Below, one piece after another: positions 37,107 to 45,744 of a DNA stretch of 64,000 nt. Position numbers and translations under genes: made by a program. Origin of the DNA: Mycolicibacterium baixiangningiae (GTDB taxonomy: Bacteria > Actinomycetota > Actinomycetes > Mycobacteriales > Mycobacteriaceae); contig NZ_CP066218.1 of NCBI RefSeq assembly GCF_016313185.1, positions 1,736,001 through 1,800,000 of the forward strand, in the 5' to 3' direction. Position 1 is the stretch's first letter. The number at the start of each line of letters is the position of its first letter. The notes under the pieces were generated by a model that saw nothing but the letters and a program-made list of their open reading frames with translations, was not told the DNA's origin and did no database searches.

Positions 37107-38263
37107 CCGCACCCCGGGGCGTGCAGCACTCCGTCTCGGACGGCTCAGCCCAGGGCGGGCTGGAGTCCGTCTCGACCGCGGAGCGCGTGGCATCGCTGAC
37201 CGGGGTGCGCGCGGTCGCGGCGCTGCTGGTCGTGCTGACCCACGCCGCGTACACGACCGGGAAGTACGGCCAGGGGTTCGCCGGACTGGTGTACTCGCGC
37301 ATGGAGATCGGGGTGCCGATCTTCTTCGTGCTGTCGGGTTTCCTGCTGTTCGGGCCGTGGGTGCGGGCGGCGGCCCGCGGTGGTCCGCCGCCGTCGGTGC
37401 GCCGCTATGCGTGGCATCGGGTGCGACGCATCATGCCGGCCTACATCGTGACCGTGCTGGCCGCCTATCTCGTCTACCACTTCCGCACCGCGGGCCCGAA
37501 TCCCGGGCACACCTGGGAGGGGTTGTTCCGCAACCTCACGCTGACCCAGATCTACACCGACAGCTATCTGTACTCGTTCCTGCATCAGGGGTTGACGCAG
37601 ATGTGGAGCCTCGCGGTGGAGGCGGCCTTCTACGTCGTGTTGCCGCTGATGGCCTACGTGCTGTTGGTGCTGCTGTGCCGGCGGGCGTGGCGGCCGGGTG
37701 TGCTGCTGGCCGGTCTGGCGGCGTTCGTCGCCGTGTCGCCGCTGTCGTTGTGGCTGGTGCACAGTGTCGACTGGCTGCCCGACGGCGCCCGACTCTGGCT
37801 GCCGACGTATCTGGCGTGGTTCGTCGGCGGCATGCTGCTGGCGGTGCTGCAGGCGATTGGGGTGCGCGTCTACGCGCTGGTGGCCATCCCGCTGGCGGTC
37901 GTCTGCTATCTGATCGCCTCCACACCGATCGCGGGAGAACCCACGACCTCGCCCGCCGCGTTGCGCGAGGCGCTGGTGAAAACCGGGTTCTACGCGGTGA
38001 TCGCGACGCTGACGGTGGCGCCGCTGGCGCTGGGCGACCGGGGGTTCTACTCGCGGGTCATGGCGAGCAGGCCGATGGTCTTCCTCGGCGAGATCTCCTT
38101 CGAGATCTTCCTGATCCACCTGGTAACCATGGAATTGGTGATGGTGGAGATCCTCCGGTATCCCATCTACACGGGGTCCATGGTCGGGCTGTTCGTCGGC
38201 ACGATGGTGGTGACGATCCCGCTGGCCTGGTTGCTGCACCGGTTCACCAGGGTGCGGAGCTGA
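37103..38263 (+). CDS. Acyltransferase-3 family membrane protein (OafA/YrhL-like; Rv1254-like)
   Basis: 386 residues starting at the GTG that overlaps the deaD stop. About ten transmembrane helices; the family opening LTGVRAVAALLVVLTHAAYTTG contains the catalytic-type His (THA). PIFFVLSGFLLF and the later MWSLAVEAAFYVVLPL are conserved family blocks. It likely moves an acyl group onto a glycan or lipid at the inner membrane. Acceptor unknown. Confidence 0.9.
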
Positions 38264-38270
38264 ACCCCTG

Positions 38271-38332
38271 CGCCGAAACTGCTGGGAGATCACGCATCCG
38301 CCGCAGAAGTTGCACTCCCCGCAGTCTCGGCG
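38271..38332. repeat. Palindromic repeat element, copy A (imperfect)
   Basis: Starts CGCCGAAACTGCTGGGAG and ends CTCCCCGCAGTCTCGGCG, arms imperfect, 62 bp in total. It lies between the acyltransferase stop and the IdeR-boxed gene. It shares its ends and length with the elements at 49913, 60251 and 60948. Confidence 0.7.
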
Positions 38333-38368
38333 AACTGAATGGACCGGACCGCTCGTTCCCTCTCCGCC

Positions 38369-38387
38369 TTAGGTTAAGCTGCCCTAA
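38369..38387. promoter_or_regulatory. IdeR iron box
   Basis: TTAGGTTAAGCTGCCCTAA matches the 19-base IdeR consensus TTAGGTTAGGCTAACCTAA at 16 of 19 positions. It ends 23 bases before ATG 38411, where it should overlap the promoter. Iron-loaded IdeR would repress the downstream gene. Confidence 0.85.
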
Positions 38388-38410
38388 GTTGTCAGACGAA
38401 GGGTGGACGC

Positions 38411-39127
38411 ATGTCCGACAAGAAACCGTCGCGCGGATTCAGCGGCGCAGTGCTCAAGCTGATGCGCGCCGGCGACTTCACGTTCACGGTCACCGGTAAG
38501 CGCGAGGTCGGACCGTACTACCTGCGGCTCAGTTTCGCCGCTGGCGGCATGCTCGCCGAGAACCCTCCGCACCCGACGCAGTGGGTCCGGGTCTGGTTCG
38601 CCGACGGCGACAAACAACACCAGCGCGGCTACACCCTGGTCAACCCCGACCCGGCGAGTGACACCGTGGACATCGAGTTCGCGCTGCACGACGGCGTGGC
38701 ATCCCGGTGGGCGCGCGACGCACAACCCGGCGACACCATCGACATCACCGTGCTGGGCAGCAATTTCGCGCTCCCGCAACCACTTCCGGCCGGTTACGTG
38801 ATCGTCGGCGACACCGCGTCACTTCCCGCGATCAACTCCCTGCTGACCGCCATCGACGACGCCCCCGCGCGGGTGTTCCTGGAGGCGGGCCACGAGGAGG
38901 ACAAGCAACTGCCGGTGGTCCGCAGTTCCGACGTCACCTGGGTGGACCGCAAGAACGCCGGTGAGGCACTCATCGAGACGGTCGCCGCGGCGGCATTCGA
39001 CGCGGCCGACCACTTCGGCTGGGTGGCCTGCGACAACCGCACCACCCGGGCGGTGGCCAAGGTCTTCCGCGAGGACTACAAGATCCCGAAGAAGTCCATC
39101 AAGGCTCAGGCCTACTGGCAGGTGTGA
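38411..39127 (+). CDS. Siderophore-interacting FAD-binding protein (ferric-siderophore reductase family)
   Basis: 238 residues; ribosome site AAGGGTGG before ATG 38411. SIP family: an N-terminal flavin-binding barrel (FTVTGKREVGPYYLRLSFA, HPTQWVRVWFADG, QRGYTLVNPDP) and a C-terminal nucleotide domain (GYVIVGDTASLPAI, GWVACDNRTTRAVAKVFRED, IKAQAYWQV). It likely releases iron from imported siderophores by reduction. The IdeR box upstream supports induction in low iron. The 3' end overlaps the convergent tetR gene by 29 bases. Confidence 0.9.
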   Translation: MSDKKPSRGFSGAVLKLMRAGDFTFTVTGKREVGPYYLRLSFAAGGMLAENPPHPTQWVRVWFADGDKQHQRGYTLVNPDPASDTVDIEFALHDGVASRWARDAQPGDTIDITVLGSNFALPQPLPAGYVIVGDTASLPAINSLLTAIDDAPARVFLEAGHEEDKQLPVVRSSDVTWVDRKNAGEALIETVAAAAFDAADHFGWVACDNRTTRAVAKVFREDYKIPKKSIKAQAYWQV

Positions 39128-39704
39128 CGGTCTGCCCGCTCAGCACCACCGGCACCACGAACTCCGCGAGCATGGCGCGTTCGTCGTCGTCGTCGCGGCC
39201 GGGGAACAGCAGCAGCGACGTCAGCACCCGTACCAGCCAGCGGGCGCGACGCTCCACGTCGTCAGGGTCGGGGTCGGCGTCGCCCAGTGACCCCACGAAC
39301 GTCTCCACCATCGCCTTGACGACCTCGGAGCGCTCGGCCCACTCACCGCCGATCGGCCGCGCCGTTGGCGCGAACCACGATGACAGCGCCGGGTTTTCGC
39401 GCACGCTGCGCAACGCGATGAGCATGCCCTCGACCAGCCGCGCGGCTGGGTCGGCCACCTCGCCGACTCGCTCGGTGAGCGTGCGGTACAGCCGTTGCGC
39501 CTCGCGGTGTACGTAGGCGGTGTGCAGGGTGTCTCGGCTGTCGAAGTACCGGTAGAGCGTCGCGCGAGAACAGCCGGCGGCCTTGGCGATGTCGTTCATG
39601 CCGACGCTCGCGGCGTCGCGTTCGGTGAACAGCCGCTCCGCCGCGTCGAGGATGCGGTCGGCGGCGACCTCGGTGCGCCGGTCGGCGAGCCAGTCGGCGG
39701 GCAT
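39099..39704 (-). CDS. TetR-family regulator (Rv1255c-like) coupled to cyp130
   Basis: 201 residues from ATG 39704 within TGATG, sharing one base with the cyp130 stop; the open frame upstream belongs to the P450 region. HTH: RILDAAERLFTERDAASVGMNDIAKAAGCSRATLYRYFDSRDTL. A helical ligand domain follows. The operon arrangement with cyp130 matches Rv1255c-Rv1256c and suggests that it controls the P450 operon. Confidence 0.9.
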   Translation of the reverse strand: MPADWLADRRTEVAADRILDAAERLFTERDAASVGMNDIAKAAGCSRATLYRYFDSRDTLHTAYVHREAQRLYRTLTERVGEVADPAARLVEGMLIALRSVRENPALSSWFAPTARPIGGEWAERSEVVKAMVETFVGSLGDADPDPDDVERRARWLVRVLTSLLLFPGRDDDDERAMLAEFVVPVVLSGQTVTPASRPEP

Positions 39705-40900
39705 CAGATCGCGAACGGTACGGACAGCGGACGCCGCACGTAACTGCCGCCGGCCCACACGATTCCGGCCTCGTCCACGGTGAACTCGGGACAGCGGGCG
39801 AGCAGTTCGGTCAGCGCGACGCGCGACTGCATCCGGGCCGCCGCCGCGCCCAGGCAGAAGTGCGCGCCGTGGCTGAAGGTCAGGATGTTGCGCGGCTTGC
39901 GGGTGACGTCGAGCTCGCCTGCATCCGGGCCGAATTCGCGCTCATCGCGGTTGGCCGAACCGTAGAGCAGCAGTGCTTTGCGTCCGGCGGGAATCGTGGC
40001 GTCGCCGATCGTGACGTCACGGGTCGCGGTGCGCGCCAGCCCCTGCACCGGTGAGGTCAGCCGTAGGAATTCGTCGACGGCGTCGGCGATGAGGTCCGGA
40101 TTCTGGGTGAGCATCCGGCGTTGGTCGGGCCGCTGGTGCAGCAGTTGCACTGTGCCACCGAGCATCCCGGTGGTGGTGTCGTTGCCCCCGGTGACCATCG
40201 TGAACGTGAACGCCAGCACCGGAAGCACGTCGACGTCGGCGGCCACCAGGTGGCTGATGGTGTCGTCACCGGGTTCGCGGCGGCGCCGCTCGACCAGCTC
40301 GGCGAAGTAGGCTGCCATCGCGCCGATCGCGTCACCGGCCGCGGCCACGCCGCCCGACTCGGCGTTGGCCGCAACGATCGCCTCGGTCCACCCGTCGAAC
40401 TGTGCCCGGTCGGCCTCCGGAACACCGAGGTAGTGCGCGACGACCATCGACGGCAGCGGTTTGAACAGCTCTCGCACGATGTCGCCACCGCCGTTGGCGC
40501 GCAGCGCTTCGATGCGCTCGACGACGAACGCGCGCACCGCCGGTTCGACGTCCTCCACCTGCCGGGGGGTGAACCCGCGCGAGACCAGCTTGCGGAACTC
40601 GGTGTGCACCGGCGGGTCCTGCATGACGAAGGGCGGGTTGTCCGCCAGCCCGATCAGGTTCAGCTCGTCGTAGTTGACGGTCAGCCCCTGAGCGGACGAG
40701 AAGGTCTCGTGGTCCCGGGCGGCCCGCCAGACGTCGGCGTGGCGGCTCAGGACGTAGTAGTTGAGATCGGGCGCCGCGGGCGGGACGACGTGGTGGACGG
40801 GGTCGTGGTCACGCAGCGCGGCGTACATCGGCCACAGGTCGGACCAGGTCGCCGCCGTCGCCAACTCGAACCGCGCTTCGTGAGACACACCCGCCGTCAT
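39704..40900 (-). CDS. cyp130: Cytochrome P450 CYP130
   Basis: 398 residues. Heme-binding loop FSHGAHFCLG with Cys349, I-helix GGNDTTTG (about 238-245), ExxR-type K-helix (DEFLRLTSPVQ), and YGSANRDER. High similarity to M. tuberculosis CYP130 (Rv1256c), including VNYDEL, MQDPPVHTEFRKLVSRGFTPRQVE and SYVRRPLSVPF. A soluble monooxygenase needing ferredoxin and reductase partners that are not encoded nearby. M. tuberculosis CYP130 has been reported to N-demethylate dextromethorphan; the natural substrate is unknown. Confidence 0.95.
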   Translation of the reverse strand: MTAGVSHEARFELATAATWSDLWPMYAALRDHDPVHHVVPPAAPDLNYYVLSRHADVWRAARDHETFSSAQGLTVNYDELNLIGLADNPPFVMQDPPVHTEFRKLVSRGFTPRQVEDVEPAVRAFVVERIEALRANGGGDIVRELFKPLPSMVVAHYLGVPEADRAQFDGWTEAIVAANAESGGVAAAGDAIGAMAAYFAELVERRRREPGDDTISHLVAADVDVLPVLAFTFTMVTGGNDTTTGMLGGTVQLLHQRPDQRRMLTQNPDLIADAVDEFLRLTSPVQGLARTATRDVTIGDATIPAGRKALLLYGSANRDEREFGPDAGELDVTRKPRNILTFSHGAHFCLGAAAARMQSRVALTELLARCPEFTVDEAGIVWAGGSYVRRPLSVPFAI

Positions 40901-40953
40901 GTCTCATGGGTACGACAAGACGCAGCTGTGTGTCAACCCCTCAACCGGCAGGG

Positions 40954-42339
40954 TCAGAACGCGGCGCCCGGGTTGAGGATCGCGGCAGGGTCGAGCGCCG
41001 CCTTGATCCGGCGGTTCAGTTCCATCGCCTCCGGCCCGATCTGACCGGCCAGCCACGGCCGCTTCAACCGCCCGACGCCGTGCTCGCCGGTGATGGTGCC
41101 GCCCAGGCTGACGGCGAGGTCCATGATCTCCCCGAACGCCTGCTCGGCGCGTTCGGCCATCGCCGCGTCGGCCGGGTCGAACACGATCAGCGGGTGAGTG
41201 TTGCCGTCACCGGCGTGGGCGATCACCGAGATCAGCACGTCGCGGTCGGCGGCGATCTTCTCGATACCCGTGCACAGGTCGGCGAGTTTGGGCACCGGCA
41301 CGCCGACGTCTTCGAGCAGCAGCGAACCCTTGGCCTCGACGGCAGGGATCGCGAATCGCCGCGCCGCCACGAAAGCTTCACCCTCCTCGGGGTCTGACGT
41401 CGAGTACACCTCCGTCGCACCGGCTTCGGTGAACATCTGCGCCATGAACGCGGCGTCTTCCGCGCCGGCGGCACCGCGGTCGTCGGAGGCGGCGACCATC
41501 ATCGCGGCGGCGTTGCGGTCCAGACCCATACGCAGCTTGTCCTCGACCGCGTTGATGGCGACTTGGTCCATGAACTCCAGCATCGACGGCCGGATGCGGC
41601 CGGTGATGGTGACGACGGCACCCGTGGCCGCCTCGACCGTGTCGAACGTCGCGACCACCGTGCACGGGGACGGCTGCGGGGGCAGCAGCTTCAGGGTCAC
41701 CTCGGTGATCACGCCCAGCGTGCCCTCGCTGCCGACGAACAACTTGGTGAGCGACAGCCCCGCGACGTCCTTGAGCCGCGGCCCGCCCAGGCGCACCGGG
41801 GTGCCGTCGGCCAGCACCACCTGCAGGCCGAGCACGTAGTCGGTGGTCACGCCGTATTTCACACAGCACAGGCCACCGGCGTTGGTGGCGATGTTGCCGC
41901 CGATGCTGCAGATCTCGTACGACGACGGGTCGGGCGGGTACCACAGCCCGTATTCGGCGACGGCCTTCTTGACCTCGGCGTTGAGCAGACCGGGCTGCGC
42001 GACCGCGGTGCGGGTGACCGGGTCGACGGTGATGTCGCGCATCTTCTCCGTCGAGAGCACGATCGCGCCGTCGAGCGCCGTCGCTCCGCCGGACAGCCCG
42101 GTGCCCATCCCGCGCGGGACCACCGCGACCTGGTGCGCGGATGCCCAGCGCAGCACCGCCTGCACCTCCTCGGTGCGGCTGGGGCGCACGACGGCCAGCG
42201 CGGTGCCCGCATTCGGATCGGCCGCCCGGTCCTGCCGGTAGGACGCCACGATGTCGGGATCGGTGACGACGACACCGTCGGGCAGTTCGGCGGTCAAATC
42301 GGCGAGCGCATCCATGGCCCCGATGCTACGAGTGCTCAT
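40954..42339 (-). CDS. FAD-linked 2-hydroxyacid (D-lactate/glycolate) dehydrogenase, GlcD-like (Rv1257c-like)
   Basis: 461 residues from ATG 42339, which overlaps the permease stop (ATGA); the longer open frame upstream is a shadow of the permease. PCMH-type FAD domain (about 45-220: VAVVPRGMGTGLSGGATALDG, SIGGNIATNAGGLCCVKYGVT, FVGSEGTLGVITEVTLKLLP) and FAD-oxidase C-terminal domain (GDGNTHPLIVFDP, GGTITGEHGVGRLKRPWL). The coupled lactate permease points to D-lactate or glycolate oxidation. In M. tuberculosis the homologue lacks this neighbour. Confidence 0.92.
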   Translation of the reverse strand: MSTRSIGAMDALADLTAELPDGVVVTDPDIVASYRQDRAADPNAGTALAVVRPSRTEEVQAVLRWASAHQVAVVPRGMGTGLSGGATALDGAIVLSTEKMRDITVDPVTRTAVAQPGLLNAEVKKAVAEYGLWYPPDPSSYEICSIGGNIATNAGGLCCVKYGVTTDYVLGLQVVLADGTPVRLGGPRLKDVAGLSLTKLFVGSEGTLGVITEVTLKLLPPQPSPCTVVATFDTVEAATGAVVTITGRIRPSMLEFMDQVAINAVEDKLRMGLDRNAAAMMVAASDDRGAAGAEDAAFMAQMFTEAGATEVYSTSDPEEGEAFVAARRFAIPAVEAKGSLLLEDVGVPVPKLADLCTGIEKIAADRDVLISVIAHAGDGNTHPLIVFDPADAAMAERAEQAFGEIMDLAVSLGGTITGEHGVGRLKRPWLAGQIGPEAMELNRRIKAALDPAAILNPGAAF

Positions 42340-44036
42340 GACGGCACCATCCACGACAGCACCGGCGAGGACTGCAGCGCCGACAACGCGCACAGCAGGA
42401 CGAGGAACCCGAGGCTCCACAAGATCACCCGACGGAAGATGTCGCCCTCCTTTCCGTCGAGTCCGACCGCCGCCGCGGCGATCGCGAGGTTCTGCGGCGA
42501 GATCATCTTGCCCAGGACGCCGCCGGAGCTGTTGGACGCGGCCATCAGCACATCGGACAGTCCGGCCTGGTTCGCGGCGGTCACCTGGAGCGCGCCGAAT
42601 AATGAGTTCGCCGAGGTGTCGGAACCGGTGACCGCGACGCCGAGCCAGCCCAGGATGGGTGACAGCAGCGCGAAGGCCCCACCCGCGGCGGCCATGAATG
42701 TGCCGAGCGTGATCGTCTGACCGGACAGGTTCATCACGAACGCCAGTGCGAGCACGGTCATGACGGTGACGATCGCCCAACGCAGTTGGTGCAGCGTCAC
42801 TCCGTACGCCTTGACCGCCCGCGGCACCGACAGGCGCAGCGCGATCATCGTGAGCACGCCGGCGAACAGCATCTGCGTGCCGGGGGTGGTCAGCAGGTTG
42901 AGCGTGAACTTCGTCAGCGTCGACGGGTCGCCGTCGGCGTCGACCACGTTGAGGCCCGGCCAGTTCCCGGCGAACGTCGCCTTTTCCAGCAGCGTCTTGA
43001 CCGCCGGAATCTGGCAGATGACGAAGACGCCGATGATGATCGCGTAGGGCGCATACGCCTTGACGACGTCGGCGCGGGAGTCCTCGACGCCGTGGTCCCG
43101 CCGGGTGGTCGGTTCGTCGGCCGTGCGTAACGCACCTCCGGTCGCCCCGTTCCCGCCGGCCGGCACCGGACCCCCGCCGTCCCCGGCGACCTCAGCGGGC
43201 TCGGCGAGTTCGGTGTAGGAGTTGGCGGGATGCCACACCCGCACCAGCGCGACGACCGCGGCCGCCGACAGCAGTGCAGCGACGACGTCGGCCAGCGGTA
43301 CCGACAGGAAGTTCGACGTGGCGTACTGCGCGACGGCGAACACGAAGCCGCAGACCAAGGCTGCCGGCCACGTCGCGCGCATGCCACGGCGACCGTCGAC
43401 GATCGCCACCAGCGCCAGCGGCACCAACAGCGCGAGGATCGGTGTCTGCCGGCCGACCATCGCGCCGAGTGTGTCGACGTCCAACTCCGTGACCTTGCTG
43501 AGCGTGATGATGGGAGTGGCCATCGCGCCGAAGGCGACGGGCGCGGTGTTGGCGACCAGGGCCAGCACGGCTGCCTTCAGGGGGCGGAAGCCCAGTGCCA
43601 TCAGCATCACCGAGGTGACCGCCACCGGTGTCCCGAACCCGGCAAGCGCCTCGATCAGGGCGCCGAAGGAAAAGGCGATGATGATGGCCTGGATGCGCTG
43701 GTCGTCGCTGACCGAGCTGAAGGATCGCCGCAGCACGTCGAAATGGCCTGTCTCGACGGTCATCTGATACACCCAGATGGCGTTGATGACGATCCACAGG
43801 ATCGGGAAGAAGCCGAAGGCGGCTCCTTCGGTGCCTGCCAGCAGAGTCTGTCCGACCGGCATCCCGTACACGAGGACGGCGATCGCGACGCTGACGGCCA
43901 GCGAGATGAGCGATGCCTTCCATGCGGTCATCTTCAACGCACCGAGAAGCACGAACAGGAGAAGGAGCGGGACGGCCGCCACCGCTGCGCTCCAGGCGAG
44001 CGAGTTGGCGACGGGATCGAGAACTTGCTGGTACAC
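42336..44036 (-). CDS. L-lactate permease family transporter (LctP/LldP)
   Basis: 566 residues from a GTG behind GAGGTGA. About 12-14 helices; family blocks LPLLLLFVLLGALKM, WIVINAIWVYQMTVETG, FGALIEALAGFGTPVAVT and GVAVTGSDTSANSLFGALQV. It imports lactate or glycolate with protons. Its stop overlaps the dehydrogenase start, giving a two-gene uptake-and-oxidation operon. A CRP-like site sits 12 bases before the start. Confidence 0.93.
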   Translation of the reverse strand: MYQQVLDPVANSLAWSAAVAAVPLLLLFVLLGALKMTAWKASLISLAVSVAIAVLVYGMPVGQTLLAGTEGAAFGFFPILWIVINAIWVYQMTVETGHFDVLRRSFSSVSDDQRIQAIIIAFSFGALIEALAGFGTPVAVTSVMLMALGFRPLKAAVLALVANTAPVAFGAMATPIITLSKVTELDVDTLGAMVGRQTPILALLVPLALVAIVDGRRGMRATWPAALVCGFVFAVAQYATSNFLSVPLADVVAALLSAAAVVALVRVWHPANSYTELAEPAEVAGDGGGPVPAGGNGATGGALRTADEPTTRRDHGVEDSRADVVKAYAPYAIIIGVFVICQIPAVKTLLEKATFAGNWPGLNVVDADGDPSTLTKFTLNLLTTPGTQMLFAGVLTMIALRLSVPRAVKAYGVTLHQLRWAIVTVMTVLALAFVMNLSGQTITLGTFMAAAGGAFALLSPILGWLGVAVTGSDTSANSLFGALQVTAANQAGLSDVLMAASNSSGGVLGKMISPQNLAIAAAAVGLDGKEGDIFRRVILWSLGFLVLLCALSALQSSPVLSWMVPS

Positions 44037-44048
44037 GGCTCACCTCGC

Positions 44049-44064
44049 TGTGGCACGGATCACA
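44049..44064. promoter_or_regulatory. CRP-like site at the lactate permease operon
   Basis: TGTGGCACGGATCACA matches TGTGA-N6-TCACA at 9 of 10 fixed positions. It lies 12-27 bases upstream of the leftward GTG start at 44036, close enough to act as a repressor or leader-proximal site. Confidence 0.45.
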
Positions 44065-44103
44065 ACTCGGGTCGGTTACCCATAGAGTGTGTGGAGGTAA
44101 ACG

Positions 44104-44481
44104 TCAGCCGCCGAGTGCGCGAAGGAACTGCGCGCCGTCGACGAAAGTGTCCTTGCGTGCCACCCGCCAGTCATCGCTGACCGTCACCAGATCCATGCAG
44201 TCGAAGCACACGGGCCGGCCGTCGGAGCCGGTCGAGGTCGCCGTCCAGTCCAGCACCCAGTGCCGCGGCCCGAACTCGGTGCGGTGCACGACGAACCCGA
44301 GGTCGGGCAGTGCCTCGAACATCGCGGCGAACGCATCGCGCACCGCCGGGCGACCCTCGATTGCGGGCCTGCCGTCGTGCAGCCAGAACGTCGTCTGGTC
44401 GGCGTGGAGGGCGACGATCGCGTCGGGGTCGCGACCGGCCCATGCCGCCGCGTACCGGTCGTAGAGCTCGCGCAGGCTCAT
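44104..44481 (-). CDS. SnoaL/NTF2-like protein
   Basis: 125 residues from ATG 44481, which overlaps the stop of the DUF3237 gene (ATGA). A compact cone-barrel protein: LRELYDRYAAAWAGRDPDAIVALHADQTTFWLH, GRPAVRDAFAAMFEALPDL, WTATSTGSDGRP, and DWRVARKDTFVDGAQFL. SnoaL-type folds serve as small cyclases, hydratases or isomerases. Substrate unknown. Coupled to DUF3237 under likely HxlR control. Confidence 0.82.
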   Translation of the reverse strand: MSLRELYDRYAAAWAGRDPDAIVALHADQTTFWLHDGRPAIEGRPAVRDAFAAMFEALPDLGFVVHRTEFGPRHWVLDWTATSTGSDGRPVCFDCMDLVTVSDDWRVARKDTFVDGAQFLRALGG

Positions 44482-44957
44482 CGGACCGCGAACACCCGGT
44501 AGTGCACCTCCGTCAGCGACACCTGATTGATCGCCACCGTGTGCACGGCATTGATCCACCGGTAGCGCTCGTCGTCGGTGTCGAACAGCGGACTCGACCG
44601 CGCCACCATCTCGTCGTGCCGGATGAGTTCTCCCGCGGCGAACCGGGCGGCGGCATCAGGCGGCATGTGCACCCGTCCGGTGTTGGTGATGTGGATCAGT
44701 GCGCCGTCGTCGGTGCGCAACGTGGCGCGCACGTCGAGGCGAGCAACGCGGTCGGTGCCGAAGAGGATCCAGTCGCCGCCGCCGGGCAGGATGTCGCCCG
44801 CGACGCGTGGCCCCTCGCAGCGGCCGTGTCTGACCACGTAGGTGAAGCGCGTGCCGACGGGCGTGTCGAAGATCTGTACCGGGGCGAACCCGATGTTGAT
44901 GTCGAGCAGGTGCTCGAGTGCGGGGATGGCGTCGATGTCGACCAAAGTGGTTGCCAT
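44478..44957 (-). CDS. DUF3237 family protein
   Basis: 159 residues from ATG 44957 behind GAAAGG. It matches DUF3237: PALEHLLDINIGFAPVQIFDTPVGTRF, CEGPRVAGDILPGGGDWILFGTD, LDVRATLRTDDGALIHITNTGR, SLTEVHYRVFAVR. This is a beta-barrel family of unknown biochemistry that often accompanies catabolic genes. It heads the operon divergent from the HxlR regulator. Confidence 0.87.
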   Translation of the reverse strand: MATTLVDIDAIPALEHLLDINIGFAPVQIFDTPVGTRFTYVVRHGRCEGPRVAGDILPGGGDWILFGTDRVARLDVRATLRTDDGALIHITNTGRVHMPPDAAARFAAGELIRHDEMVARSSPLFDTDDERYRWINAVHTVAINQVSLTEVHYRVFAVR

Positions 44958-45035
44958 GGTGTGCCTTTCAGGCCGAGGGGACGAGCCGTCCGCGGCGGGG
45001 CCGGTCAGTGAGGGCCTATCGGGACTGTAAGCACA

Positions 45036-45075
45036 ATACTTGGAAAAAACAAGTATGAACTTGGACATCTCAAGT
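45036..45075. promoter_or_regulatory. Tandem inverted-repeat operators between the DUF3237 operon and the HxlR gene
   Basis: ATACTTG (45036-45042) and CAAGTAT (45050-45056) pair perfectly across 7 bases. ACTTG (45059-45063) and CAAGT (45071-45075) pair with the same 7-base spacing. The centres are 21 bp apart, two helical turns, so both dimers would sit on one DNA face. This is the expected binding region of the divergent HxlR-type regulator. Confidence 0.7.
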
Positions 45076-45093
45076 CGGCCGTAGGCTGCGGAC

Positions 45094-45744
45094 GTGCCCA
45101 ACCGCTCTTACGGCCAGCACTGCGCCGTGGCGAAAAGCCTCGACATCGTCGGCGACCGTTGGACGCTGCTCATCGTGCGCGAACTGCTCGACCGCCCGCA
45201 GCGCTATGGCGATCTGCTCGCGGGCCTCGCGCCGATCGCCACCGACATGCTGGCGAGCAGGCTGCGCGACCTCGAGCGGCACGGTCTGGCGCGCAGACGG
45301 GAGTTGGCGAAACCGGCATCGGGCAATGTGTACGAGCTCACCGCCGACGGTCGCGCGCTCGAAGAGGTCATCAATGCGTTCGCGAGGTGGGGCAGGCACC
45401 TGCTCACCACCCGCGCACCGACCGATGTGGTGCGCCCGGAGTGGTTGGCCCGCGCGGTGCGCGCCTATGTGCGTCCGGACCGCACCGGTGAGGACCTCGT
45501 GGTGCGGTTGGCGACACCGCAGGGCGGGACGACGGTGCGGATCACCGCCGACGAGGTCCTCGACGAGTCCGACGACGTCGCCGCAGACGTGATCCTGACC
45601 GGCGACGTCGACGTGCTGGCCGCGGCACTGGATCCCAGCCGGGTGCCTGACCTGGTCTCGGCGGGTCGACTGCACATCGCGGGGGAGCCGAGCGCGGTGC
45701 GCCGGCTGACCAAAATGTTTGCGTTGCCGCGGGTTCGGGTCTAG
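45094..45744 (+). CDS. HxlR-type winged-helix regulator with C-terminal SCP2-like domain
   Basis: 216 residues from GTG 45094. The HxlR domain (about 5-100) has CAVAKSLDIVGDRWTLLIVRELLDRPQRYGDLLAGL, LASRLRDLERHGLARRR and YELTADGRAL. The C-terminal part (about 115-216) resembles an SCP2/sterol-carrier or ligand-sensing domain (VLDESDDVAADVILTGDVDVLAAAL). It probably represses the divergent DUF3237-SnoaL operon through the paired inverted repeats. Its stop shares CTAG with tap. Confidence 0.87.
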   Translation: MPNRSYGQHCAVAKSLDIVGDRWTLLIVRELLDRPQRYGDLLAGLAPIATDMLASRLRDLERHGLARRRELAKPASGNVYELTADGRALEEVINAFARWGRHLLTTRAPTDVVRPEWLARAVRAYVRPDRTGEDLVVRLATPQGGTTVRITADEVLDESDDVAADVILTGDVDVLAAALDPSRVPDLVSAGRLHIAGEPSAVRRLTKMFALPRVRV

